64,000 nucleotides of DNA. It comes from Dromiciops gliroides. Taxonomy: Eukaryota; Chordata; Mammalia; Microbiotheria; Microbiotheriidae. The stretch's first letter is position 1. Each line of letters opens with the position of its first letter. This document shows positions 54,480 through 64,000 of the stretch, piece by piece. The notes below the pieces were generated by a model, which saw only the letters and a program-made list of their open reading frames with translations, was not told where the DNA came from and searched no databases. The position numbers and the translations under genes were made by a program. The DNA lies in NCBI RefSeq assembly GCF_019393635.1, contig NC_057862.1, positions 156,626,062 through 156,690,061 of the forward strand, read 5' to 3'.

Positions 54480-56219
54480 GGAAGACCTGGCTAATATGGA
54501 ATATGCATTATAAACCACATTATTAATATCAAAGCACCATGTTACATGTATTATCCACCCATACCAGTGACCATCTCCCTTCTTTTACTTCTTGTTTCTC
54601 CACAAAGCTTGAACCCCTCTCCCCACACCACCCTGTTTTATTGCTCTTTACCTTTATTGTCAGCTTGTTCTGACTTTTGTACTCATGCTTTTCCTACAAA
54701 ATCATGCCACTCTAGTTGATTCCTCCTTAATCACCCATCTTCCTATTTCTTATATGTTTCTTTTTAAAATCTGTGGGACTTTACAAAAATGCATCCACTT
54801 CAGTCTCTTTACTGTTCCCTCATCAGAATCCTTTATCTTTCTATCCTCAGAATTTCCTTCTTGAGAATTTCTCATCTCTATGGCTGATTTATCCCATAGA
54901 ATTTTAATTCCATAAGCTTCCATGTGTCCTTTTTCTGAACTCTTTGATATTAGCACTCTCAAAATCGAATGTAACTGTCTAACAGTGACTGGCTTCCCTC
55001 TTATAACATCTGAAGATGATGCAGCTTTGCCCCAGAGGCCAAGGGGGAATGCAGCTGCCTGCAACCACTAATTATTTCTTAGGTTATTTAGGAAGCATTA
55101 AGGTGTACCCTTGACATTGTTGTTGCAAAAGTTGGTAAACATCAGCCCCAGGCTGTGTGAGCCAGTAAGTGGAAAGTCTTTGTGAGGGGAAAGAGGGAAT
55201 TATGGGTGCAGAGGAACAATGACAAAGAGAGAGAACAGTACTCTTATTGTGAGGTGAGAAGCTGTATGTGTAAGAAGGGTGTCCAGGAACTTGGATCTTG
55301 TCCATCTCAGGGTATGTGTGAATCAAGAAATTATAGTGGTAAGCCTATGGAGAGGAGAGAGAGAGGAAGTGTCTGGGGGCTTACAGCCGTACTGTGGGTG
55401 GGAGAAGGAATGAGTGCTAATGCAAGTTACTGGGGCTTTGCACTGAAATTTGAAGTGAGGAGGTCTTCATGTGGGAATCTATACTCTTGTGCCTTCCCTG
55501 TGTACTGTGATGGTGGTACTGGAGAGCAATAATGAGGAAAACTCACTCATAATCTGGATATATGAATGGCAAATGTCTTAGCCTCTGGTAGTCTCTACAT
55601 GGGAAATAAGAGCATGTAGTGGGAGGTGCTGCAAAAGGACCCAGAAATCATCCTGTGACATCGGCAGCATTCTTGTCACTCTTGTCGTTGCTAGTGAGCC
55701 TTTACAAGTAAGTCTGAAACTGCACTTTAGATCTACAATGAATTGTACTTTCTCCCCAAGGTTTCCTTAATTCCTTCCTACTCTGGCAACCAATTCCTCC
55801 TTATTGAATAGCAGAATAGTAATTCCTTGAATTGTCTCCTCCAAGTTTTAAAGAATACAATTCTTATTCAGGCAAGTCAGTAATTTCTCATCGTTGCTTA
55901 TTATCCATAGCTCTCCTTTCTGATCTAATTAGAGAAGGAGTAATAGCAGATGTCTGAGTATTTGAAGGCTCCCCCCCCTGCCCCTCATCATGCCAATGTG
56001 ACAGGTTTGTGGTCTGTGTTTGCCTTCCCTAAAGTCAGTCTCCTGTCAATTTTTCTAGTATTTCCCCCCAAAAAAACCTCTGGACTCTTTTTGCCCCTTG
56101 CCCTGGGCATAAAATGCCTACTTGTGGCCCTGAAAAGTCTGCCCTAGATTAGGGTTGACAACCTGTGGCAGGTTATGAAATATTATGAGATAATTATTAT
56201 GATAATATTATGAGGTTAT
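54480..56219. other. Repeat-poor block, no gene recognised
   Basis: Open frames at 54,750-55,064 (minus) and 55,182-55,532 (plus) reach about 105-116 codons but show no domain, start context or splice evidence. Treated as chance. Confidence 0.45.
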
Positions 56220-56290
56220 TAGATAATTAGCACAGTGTCTGGCATATAGTAAATGCTTAATAAATGTTTTTTGACTTGATTTGATTATGA
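56220..56290 (+). mobile_element. L2 3' end
   Basis: agcacagtgtctggcatata gtaaatgcttaataaatgtt. Confidence 0.82.
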
Positions 56291-56574
56291 GTGATGTGGT
56301 CTAGGATCAGACCTTGGAAAAATTGTGAGTTCAGCATAGTTTGTCTTTTTTATAATCTCATTTTTCTGATTAATGCTTCCTTTCTTTCTCCCATCACCCC
56401 TTATTTCATTCCATTTACTCCCCCATCTCCCCTCCAGTCAGCTGTTAAATTCAAAATGTAAGGCTTGGAATGATAATCTTTTATCACCTGAACTATCTGA
56501 ATTTCAGTTCTCATTCTTTTTTGGCCTACCTACAACATTTGCTATGACTGGACAATATTTTCTTTAACATAGGA

Positions 56575-56825
56575 AATCAATAACAATACCTAGCATTTAT
56601 ATTACATGATAAAGTTTTGCAAAATTTTTTATACACATCATTTGGGGCTCATGACAGCTCTATAAAGTAAGTGCTATTATTACCCTTATTTTACAGATGA
56701 TGAAACTGAGGCTGAGAAAAGTAAATGATTTCCCTAAGATCATAAAGCAAGTGTGTAAGGCAGGAGTAGAATCGAGGTCTTTCTGACTCCAAGTCTAACA
56801 TTGTCCACTATACTACTTAATTAAA
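56575..56825 (-). mobile_element. MIR
   Basis: aatacctagcatttatatta, ttattttacagatgatgaaa, cataaagcaagtgtgtaagg. Confidence 0.85.
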
Positions 56826-56869
56826 CAAATATTTTAATATTTAAAATATTTTAATTTAAAAATATTTTA

Positions 56870-57262
56870 ATATTTAAAAGTGTCTACTAAGTGCAGAAAT
56901 CACTGCTCTAGGTGCTGAGGAAAATGAAATGCAGACTGACAGTCCTTGCCACAGATCTTATCTCAAATGGAACAAATACCATGGACACAAATAAATAAAA
57001 TGTGAGGTGGAACCTGGGGGAACCTAGAGATCTAGAACAATTTGAGGGAGGAAAGTCCCTGGCAGCATGAGGAGGAAATATGTGAGCTGGGTCTTTCAGG
57101 AGGAGGAGGAGGAGAAAGTGAGTTCTACAGGAGGATAAAACTGTATGAAGAAATAAGAGGGTCAGATGAGATGGGGGTGCAGTTAATTGTCCAATTTGGC
57201 TAGAATATAGACTGTATGAAGGAAAGTGGCTTGAAAATCAGCATAGAAAGTAGGTTGGAGCT
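56870..57262 (-). mobile_element. L2 copy, first half
   Basis: tgtctactaagtgcagaaat, tgctctaggtgctgagg, agtccttgccacagatctta, aggaggagaaagtgagttct. Continues at 58,600. Confidence 0.75.
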
Positions 57263-57543
57263 GAGTTCCCTAGCTCATTTCCCACAGAAGCTATTCCAAA
57301 CCTTCTTCTACCTCATCAAGCATCCCACACCTTCTCTTATACCCTTTCTCTCAATTGAGGCTTTGCCTCTCCCTTTACTCAGAGAACTGAGGCCATTCAA
57401 TGTGAACACCCTCTTCTATCCTCTTCCATCCTCTTCCTCCTGGGTTCCAAAGCTCAGCCTTATCCCTGACTCCTCAGCCTCCCTCAATCCATGTATCTAG
57501 CCAGTTGCCAAATTTTGACTTTTTCAACCTTTATTCTCTTCTT

Positions 57544-57704
57544 CTTCTTCTTTTTTTTTTTTTTTTTGCAGGGCAATGGGGGTTAAGTGATTTGCCCAGG
57601 GTCACACAGCTAGTAACTGTCAAGTGTCTGAGACCGGATTTGAACTCAGGTACTCTTGAATCCAGGGCCAGTGCTTTATCCACTGTGCCACCTAGCCGCT
57701 CTGC
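57544..57704 (-). mobile_element. WSINE1-like SINE, type II
   Basis: TSD tta-tctcttctt at 57,531-57,543 and 57,705-57,717, 12 of 13 matching. Confidence 0.95.
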
Positions 57705-58189
57705 TTAATCTCTTCTTAATCGACCTCTTCTCCACATGTGCCCTAGACTCACATGGCTTCTATCTTAGTCGAGACCCTCACCACCTCGAACCTAGACGAT
57801 AGTTAACCACCTCCTTAATGCCTTCCCTTCCTCAGGTTTCTGCCCACTCTACCTCATCCTCCATACTGCTCCCAAAGCAATTTTAGGGGCAGATCTTATC
57901 ATGTGACTTCACTACTCACTGAACTCTGGTTTTTCATGGCCTCTAGGATAGAATATAAGCTCTTTTTTTTTTTTTAACTTTTAAAGCCCTTCACAACCTT
58001 GTCCCAGCATATCCTTTCAGTCTCACTGGACATCACTCTCCTACCCCAACTCTGGGGTCAAGCCAAGATCTTCTCTCTGTTTCTCACACTTGAAATTCTA
58101 TTTCCTGTCGCTGTTCATTTGCTTAGGCTACCCTGCCGCTTCCCCCCTCCCCCCATTCTTGGAATGTACTCCTTTACCTCCAATTCTCT

Positions 58190-58343
58190 CTCTCTCTCTC
58201 TTTTTTGGGTGAGGCAATTGGGGTTAAGTGACTTGCCCAGGGTCACACAGCTAGTAAGTGTCAAGTGTCTGAAGCCAGATTTGAACTCAGGTCCTCCTGA
58301 CTCCAGGGCCAGTGCTCTATCCACTGTGCCACCTAGCTGCCCC
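58190..58343 (-). mobile_element. WSINE1-like SINE, type I
   Basis: CT-rich tail, gtgaggcaattggggttaag, complete head. No clear TSD. Confidence 0.95.
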
Positions 58344-58599
58344 GTCCTTTTCATTCTTTAGGCCATAGCCCCTGTGTGAGGTCTTTCATTATTTCACCCT
58401 AAATGTGAATGCCCTCCCTCCCATACTGCCCTGTGTTTAGCTTTATTGTATACATTTGTTTTTGTTAACTTTATGCTATATATTTTATGTCTCTTGTCAT
58501 CTCTCACATTAGAATGTAAGCTCCCTGAAAAACAAGGATTGTTTCATTCTTTGTTTTTGAATCCCAGTACCTAGTGCATAATAAAATGTTGATTGATTG

Positions 58600-58912
58600 C
58601 AGGGTGGCTGTAGAAAGCTTATCCTATAGGCAGCAGGAAGTCAGTGTAATACTGGGGCAAGGAAATGATATCGTCATGTCTTTGCTTTAGGGAGACTGTT
58701 TTTCCAATTCTATGAAGGATCAATGAGAGGTGGGGGTGGGGTGGGGACTGAATTTGAGGCTTTTATAATAGTCATAATAGTCCAGACTAGAGGTGAGGAC
58801 CTGAACTAGGGTGACTGGCTGCCTGAGTGGAGAGGAGGGGATTGTTAGGAAGAGACATCGTGCTAGTGGAATCAATAGGGCTTGCCTAGTGATTGTATGA
58901 GGGGTCTAAACG
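58600..58912 (-). mobile_element. L2 copy, second half
   Basis: taggcagcaggaagtcagtg, aggaaatgatatcgtcatgt, taatagtccagactagaggt, tggaatcaatagggcttgcc. Confidence 0.75.
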
Positions 58913-58914
58913 GG

Positions 58915-59190
58915 AGAGAGGGAGGGAGGGAGGGAGAGAAGAGGCAGAGAGACAGAGAGAGAGAGACACATACAGAGAGACAAAGAGAGCGACACAGAGA
59001 GACAGAGACAGAGAGAGACAGAGAGAGAGACAGACACACAGAGACAAGAGAGAGACACAGAGAAACAGAGGCAGAGACAGAGAGACACACACAGAGACAA
59101 AGAGAGAGACAGAGACAGAGAGAGACAGAGAGAGACACACACACAGAGACAAAGAGAGAGACAGAGACAGAGACAGAGACACACAGAGGT
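58915..59190. repeat. (GA)n/(GACA)n tract
   Basis: gagagacagagagagacaga and cacagagacaaagagagaga units. Ser/Leu-rich or Arg/Glu-rich open frames in it are artefacts. Confidence 0.97.
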
Positions 59191-59194
59191 AGGC

Positions 59195-59385
59195 AGTGTG
59201 ATAGGAAGAAAGCTTGATGGGCTTGGAGTCAGAGGATGTGGGTTCCAGTCTCATGTCTGTCATTTGTTACCTATGGGAACTTAGACAACTCACTTAAGCT
59301 CTTTGGGCTACAATTTCCTCATCTGCAAAATGGTTAAATGAAAGCTGAGGTGCCTTTTAGTTCTAAATCTATGATCCCATGAGTC
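59195..59385 (+). mobile_element. MIR
   Basis: gatgggcttggagtcagagg, tgggttccagtctcatgtct, cctcatctgcaaaatggtta. Confidence 0.88.
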
Positions 59386-59387
59386 AA

Positions 59388-59660
59388 AGTTGATTAGGTG
59401 GCACAGAGGATAAAGAGTGCCAGGCTTGGACTCAGGAAGATCTGAGTTAAAAACCGATTTCAGACACTTACTAGTTGTGTGACCCTAGGTAAGTCATTTC
59501 ACCTGTTTGCCTCAGTTTCCTTATCTGTAAAATAGGAATAATAGCCCCTGCCTTTCAGGGTTGATGTGAGGATCAAATGAGCCAATATAATGGCAAAACA
59601 CTTAGCATAGTACCTGGCACATAGTGAGTGCTAGATGAATATTAGCTATTATCATTACTC
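59388..59660 (+). mobile_element. MIR/THER1-type CORE-SINE
   Basis: ttaggtggcacagaggataa, gtgccaggcttggactcagg, agttgtgtgaccctaggtaa, agtacctggcacatagtgag. Confidence 0.93.
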
Positions 59661-60255
59661 TGGTTAGAGAGTGATTGGGAAGCCGAGAACTGTATGAGCT
59701 GAGTCAGCAGTTCACAAGGACGAACAATACCAAACTGCTTCAAGCTGAGCTGTCTATTGCCACCATCATGAGTATGCAGGGACAGCAGAGAGTGAAGGGA
59801 GAGAAGGCTGAGAAGGAGAGCATTGTAATGCTGCTCCTTTTGCCTGGCTGGGGTTATAGAGCTCTGCGGCTGTTTCAAGTTGTCTCCACAAAGCAAATGA
59901 GACCCAAGGGGAACTTCCAAGGTTCAGGAAGGGTGTGCCTGCATTGTTGGAATTCCTGGCAGCCTTCTCCAACATGGGCATGTCACCATGTGCCTTACCC
60001 AGGATGTGGACACCTGGGAAGGCATACAGGGGTTCAATCTGTGTGTCTGCTTCCCCGTCCCCTTGGCATCCTGGGTCCTTTGGGTTCCACATGGCATCTC
60101 CTCATTGGCTCACCATGTTGGGCATGCCTTTCTAAGATAGCCTGGGGCTACGTCTCTCATATGACACATGCCTGAGCTGCCCGAGCCACCCGTCAATCTC
60201 AGCTGTGGTTTTAGAGCCCCAGAGGAAGCAACTCTGAGGTTTCAAGTCTGATGAC
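59661..60255. other. GC-richer repeat-poor stretch
   Basis: A plus frame at 59,675-60,175 is open for 166 codons, and opposite-strand frames overlap it. No domain, no supported splice sites and no recognisable protein. Treated as unassigned. Confidence 0.45.
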
Positions 60256-60797
60256 TAGGAGCATGGTGGCGCCATGAATAGAAAGAGTGGATTTCAGAGG
60301 AGAGACAGGTTTAGGTGGGAAGGTCATGAACTCAGGTTGGGAAATGTTGAGTTTGAGATACAAGAAGAACATTCAGGTAGAGACATCCACAGAGCAACTG
60401 GACATGAGGAGGGTGGAAAAGCTTTGAGCATAGGTCTGTGGATGGTATGTCCTTTGAAGACTAAGACTGAAGACCTTACAGTAGTGAATTTCTGGCCACA
60501 TTATCTCTCAAATACAATCTGCTAAGGCAGAGAGGAATTATAATCTGCATTAGGGAAGAGTTTAATACTGGATATATTGACCTAGGAGCCCTCTGCCGAG
60601 AGACTATCAGTGAAACCATAGGAATTGACAAAATGACCAAGGGAAAGAATATAAAAAAGATAGACAACTGAGGAAAGAGCTTTGGGAGGCACCTGCAGTC
60701 GCGAGGTAAGAGAAGGGTGTTGAACAAGTTAGTGAAAAAAGGCTGAGAAGGAATAGCTGGAGAGGTGGAAGGAAAACCAATTGAAAGTACTATCATG

Positions 60798-60938
60798 GGG
60801 GCAGCTAGGTGGCACAGTGGAGTCAGGAGGATCTGAGTTCAACTGTGACCTCAGACACTTGCCACTTACTAGCTGTGGGACCCTGGGCAAGTCACTTAGC
60901 CCCAATTGCTTCACCCCCCCCCCCAAAACATTCATCTA
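60798..60938 (+). mobile_element. WSINE1-like SINE, type I, internal deletion
   Basis: Exact 15-base TSD gaaagtactatcatg at 60,783-60,797 and 60,939-60,953. The segment between two TGGA motifs in the head is missing (cagtggagtcagg). Confidence 0.97.
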
Positions 60939-60953
60939 GAAAGTACTATCATG

Positions 60954-61180
60954 AATGGCTGCATCATGTAGCAGACGGAGTATTGGACTTGAAGTTAGGA
61001 AACCAGTGTTTGAGTCCTGGTTACAATTCCACTTAGGTGTTCAATGGCAGGAAAGCTATTTAATCTCTCTTTGTCTTAGTTTCTTCATTTGTAAAACTGG
61101 TTCAATAATATTTGTACTATATATCTGGAAGGGTTATTGTAAGAAAAATGCCTTATAATTGAACATTAGAATTGTGAACT
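60954..61180 (+). mobile_element. MIR
   Basis: agtattggacttgaagttag, tgtttgagtcctggttacaa, cttcatttgtaaaactggtt. Confidence 0.88.
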
Positions 61181-61234
61181 GATGCCACATGCTGGTAAGG
61201 AGGTAGCTCTGTGTTCTTAAAGACATTTTAAAAT

Positions 61235-61675
61235 AAAAATAACAATAACAATAGCTACCATTTTTTCTTTAAAAAAAAAAACCAGGGTAATGAGGGTAAG
61301 TGACTTGCCCAGGGTCATACAGCTAGTATGCATCAAATGTCTGAGGCTGGATTTGAATTCAGGTCCTCCTAAATCCAGGGCTGGTGCTTTATCTTCCAGG
61401 GCTGGTACTTTATCAATAGCTACCATTTTTAGAGTGATTTAAGGTTTGTAAGGTGATTTACAAATATTAACTCATTTAATTCTCTCAATAACCTTGGGAG
61501 GTAGGGGTATTATGTTCATTTTACAGTAGAAAAAATTGAGTCAGACAGCAGTTAAATGCTTTGCACAGAAGCACATAGCTAGTATGTGTCTGAGGCTGAA
61601 TTTAAATTCAGCTTTTCCCTTTCAGGCCCAGTGCTCTATCTACAGAATCACCTAAACTGTTCATTACTGAGGACT
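61235..61675 (-). mobile_element. MIR split by a SINE
   Basis: caatagctaccatttttag, taactcatttaattctctca, cattttacagtagaaaaaat, agcacatagctagtatgtgt. Confidence 0.9.
61266..61413 (-). mobile_element. WSINE1-like SINE, type II
   Basis: Exact 17-base TSD caatagctaccattttt at 61,249-61,265 and 61,414-61,430. The head carries a duplicated ccagggctggt-ctttatc segment. Confidence 0.97.
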
Positions 61676-61831
61676 GAGTGTGTGGTAAGGAAATTGAGGC
61701 AGCAGGGGTAGCTTTTCCAGAAGTTTAGCATTGAATAGGAGGACAGGTATAGGATATTGAATGATAGTTTCAGGAATAGTAGGGTGAAAGCATTTTTTTT
61801 AAAGATTAGAGATGATTAACCTAAGTGTTGG

Positions 61832-62085
61832 GACAACTAGGTAATACAGTAGATAGAACACTTGGTCTGGAGTCAGGAAGACCTGAGATTAAATCTGGCC
61901 TCAGACATTCACCAGCTATGTGACTCTGGGCAAGTCACTTAACCCTGTTTGCCTCAGTTTCCTCATCTGTAAAATGAGCTGGAGAAGGAAATGGCAAACT
62001 TCTCCAGTATCTTTGTCAAGAAAACCCCAAAATGGGGTCATGAAGAGTTGGACATGACTGAAACAACTGAATGACAACAAAACCT
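61832..62085 (+). mobile_element. MAR1-type SINE
   Basis: gacaactaggtaatacagta, ctggagtcaggaagacctga, tgagctggagaaggaaatgg, caagaaaaccccaaaatggg, tgaagagttggacatgactg. Confidence 0.96.
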
Positions 62086-62142
62086 AAATGTGTTTGAAGG
62101 AAGAAAGGAAGCACCCTGTGACACTTAAGATAAGAGGAAACA

Positions 62143-62313
62143 GGCAGCTAGGTGGCACAGTGGATAGAGCACTGGCCCTGGAGTCAGGAGGACCTGAGTT
62201 CAAATCCAGCCTCAGACACTTAACACTTACTAGCTGTATGACCCTAGGCAAGTCACTTAACCCCAATTGCCTCACCCAATAAAATAAAACAAGACAAAAC
62301 CCCCCAAAAAACC
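62143..62313 (+). mobile_element. WSINE1-like SINE, type I
   Basis: Exact 16-base TSD aagataagaggaaaca at 62,127-62,142 and 62,314-62,329. Impure A tail. Confidence 0.97.
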
Positions 62314-62421
62314 AAGATAAGAGGAAACAATTAGTTTAGTAAGATCTCCAATAATACTGGAAGAAATAAATCAAGGTTGGAGGTTGGAAAAGTCAGCCTT
62401 AGTTAAAAAAATAAAGAGTTG

Positions 62422-62574
62422 GGGGCAGCTAGGTGGTGCAGTGGATAGAGCACTGGCCCTGGATTCAGGAGTACCTGAATTCAAATCCGGCCTCAGAAAC
62501 TTGACACTTACTAGCTGTGTGACCCTGGGCAAGTCACCTAACCCTCACTGCAAAAAACCAAAAATAATAAAAAT
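62422..62574 (+). mobile_element. WSINE1-like SINE, type II
   Basis: TSD taaagagttg at 62,412-62,421 and 62,575-62,584. Ends CCCTCACTGC plus an A tail. Confidence 0.96.
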
Positions 62575-62868
62575 TAAAGAGTTGCCTCATTTTTTGACCC
62601 TAGGAGTGACGAGAAAAGAACAGCTACTCCTTCCTCTGAGGTGGACCACTTTTCTTAATCCTAGAGAAGCTAAGACCTATGAGGAGGAGCAATAAGGTAA
62701 CTAAGGACAGTCCTCAGCCTTCCCAGTAAAGTAGGAGGTGAGATCATCTGGTGGTGTAAGGACAGAGGAAAGTTGCTGGCTGGAGGTCAAGAAAATTTGC
62801 AATATGTGGGGAGGGGGTAAGGGGGTTGGTTTTAGAAATCAACATAAAAAAGGCTTACAATGGAGTAA

Positions 62869-63905
62869 GAAGTGCTACTTAATCCTACCATTCTAGAGAG
62901 CAATTTGGAACTACGCCCAAAGGGCTATGAAACTGTGCATACCCTTTGATCCAATAATACCACTGCTAGGTTTATATCCTAAAGATACCCCCCAAAAGAG
63001 AAAAAGACATTTGTTTTTTAAAAATTTAATTTAATTTTTCCAATTTCATGTAAAGATTTTTTTTGAGTTCCAAATTTTTCTCCCTTCCTCCCTTCCCTGC
63101 CTCATGAAGCCAGCAAGCAATCTGATATAGGTTATACATTACAATAATGTTAAACATATTTCCACATTAGTCATGTTGTAAGAAAAGAATCAGAACAAAA
63201 GGAAAAAAAATGCAAGAAAGAATCAACAACAACAAAAGCAACAATAAAAATGAAAATAGTATGCTTTAATCTGCATTAAGATCCCATAGTTCTTTTTCTG
63301 AATGTGGAGAGCATTTGCCACCATAAGGAAGAAGCCTTATTCATACAAAAATATTTGTAGCAGCTTTCTGTGGTGGCTAAGAATTAGAAACCAATCAAAG
63401 GAATGCCCATCAATTGGGGAATGGCTAAACAAGCTGTGGTATATGATTATAGTGGAATATTATTGTGCTGTAATTAATGACAAGCAGAATGATTTCAGAA
63501 AAAGCTGAAAAAAAGGGGGAAAAACTGAAAAAAGAAAGACTTACATGAACTGATGCATAGTGAAGTGAATAGAATGAGGAGAATGTTGTATACAGTAATA
63601 ATATTGTTTTATGAAGAACTGTGAATGACTTAACTATTCTCAGCAATACAGTCCTAAAGGACTGATAATGAAATATACTAACCACCTCTAGAGAAAGAAC
63701 TGATATTGATTGAATACAGACTGAAGCATACTAGTTTTCATTCTTTCACTTTTTTCTTTTATTTGAGTCTTCTTGTATAAAATGACTAATATGGATATGT
63801 TTTATATAATTGTACATGTATAACCTATATCTGATTGCTTGCCATCTTGGGGGGGGGCAAGGAAGGGAGATAATTTGGAACTTGAGACTTTAACTAAAAA
63901 CTGTT
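62869..63905 (+). mobile_element. L1 3' end, split by an opposite L1 tail
   Basis: ccaaagggctatgaaactgt, taccctttgatccaataata up to about 63,010. Resumes near 63,325: caaaaatatttgtagcagct, gcccatcaattggggaatgg, gtggaatattattgtgctgt, cttacatgaactgatgcata, gattgcttgccatcttgg. Confidence 0.93.
63011..63320 (-). mobile_element. L1 3' end, inserted in the plus L1
   Basis: Reverse terminus: caatttcatgtaaagatttt, gagttccaaatttttctccc, aagcaatctgatataggtta, gctttaatctgcattaagat, ccatagttctttttctgaat. The TSD is not resolved. Confidence 0.92.
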
Positions 63906-64000
63906 TTAAAAAAAGATGTTAGTTGATATTGGGATGAGTTGTAATGTAACCGGTTAGCAAGGTTGTAATTCTCTCTTGAGCTTTGGTGGAGCCAGGTGGC

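Larger units (their letters stand above)
57265..58599 (+). mobile_element. L2 copy inserted in a minus L2
   Basis: cttatccctgactcctcagc, atggcctctaggatagaata, tttaaagcccttcacaacct, cacattagaatgtaagctcc, gtgcataataaaatgttgat. Two SINEs lie inside. Confidence 0.85.
60280..62868 (-). mobile_element. Long L2 copy broken into segments by SINEs
   Basis: L2-like pieces at 60,280-60,797 (atgttgagtttgagatacaa, ttcaggtagagacatccaca, tttgggaggcacctgcag), 61,676-61,831, 62,086-62,142 and 62,585-62,868 (gtgagatcatctggtggtgt). Between them are MIR, MAR1 and WSINE1-like copies. Some pieces are weakly supported. Confidence 0.6.

Noticed and set aside
54750..55532. Minus 104-codon and plus 116-codon frames
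   Set aside because: No recognisable protein or promoter context.
59675..60175. 166-codon plus frame as a gene
   Set aside because: No domain, no splice sites supported, overlapping minus frames of similar length; consistent with chance in GC-richer sequence.
26955..62282. Recurring peptide with LSDLPRVTQLVSVKCLRP and similar in many frames
   Set aside because: Translation of the WSINE1-like SINE in the antisense frame, not a protein family.

Overview
This is non-coding nuclear DNA from a marsupial, most likely an Australian one. The main evidence is a tRNA-headed CORE-SINE of the WSINE1/WALLSI type, present in more than 30 copies. Alongside it are MAR1-type SINEs, MIR/THER1-type CORE-SINEs, many L2 pieces, marsupial L1 ends, CR1/L3 tails and hAT and mariner MITEs. 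Family names come from memory of published consensus sequences; no database was searched. I found no intact protein-coding gene, no functional RNA gene and no CRISPR or prokaryotic feature.

Layout. 0-5 kb: a 7SL (SRP) RNA pseudogene cut by the window edge, the 5' part of an L1 on the minus strand, and a decayed Ty3/gypsy pol (possible RT near 2.5 kb, clear integrase remnant at 3.69-4.08 kb). 5-13 kb: nested SINEs, two large polypyrimidine tracts and a minus-strand retrocopy of an unidentified mRNA. 13-27 kb: L1 ORF2, L2 and MIR pieces, an unexplained pair of diverged repeats, an AT-rich tract and a long trinucleotide array. 27.5-28.6 kb: a CpG island with a splice donor, the only good sign of a host gene. 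It is read as a TATA-less promoter plus first exon on the plus strand, so 28-64 kb would be intron or flank. 28.6-64 kb: L2, L1, hAT, mariner and SINE layers, with repeat-poor blocks at about 34.1-35.2, 42.7-44.7, 50.2-51.5 and 54.5-56.2 kb.

The most informative content is the insertion history. Many SINEs, short L1 3' ends and MITEs keep target-site duplications (TSDs), giving relative ages for nested elements. The SINEs fall into two linked-variant subfamilies. One SINE tail has grown into a tetranucleotide tract of more than 300 bases, still inside its TSDs. No genes in the window work together as a system.
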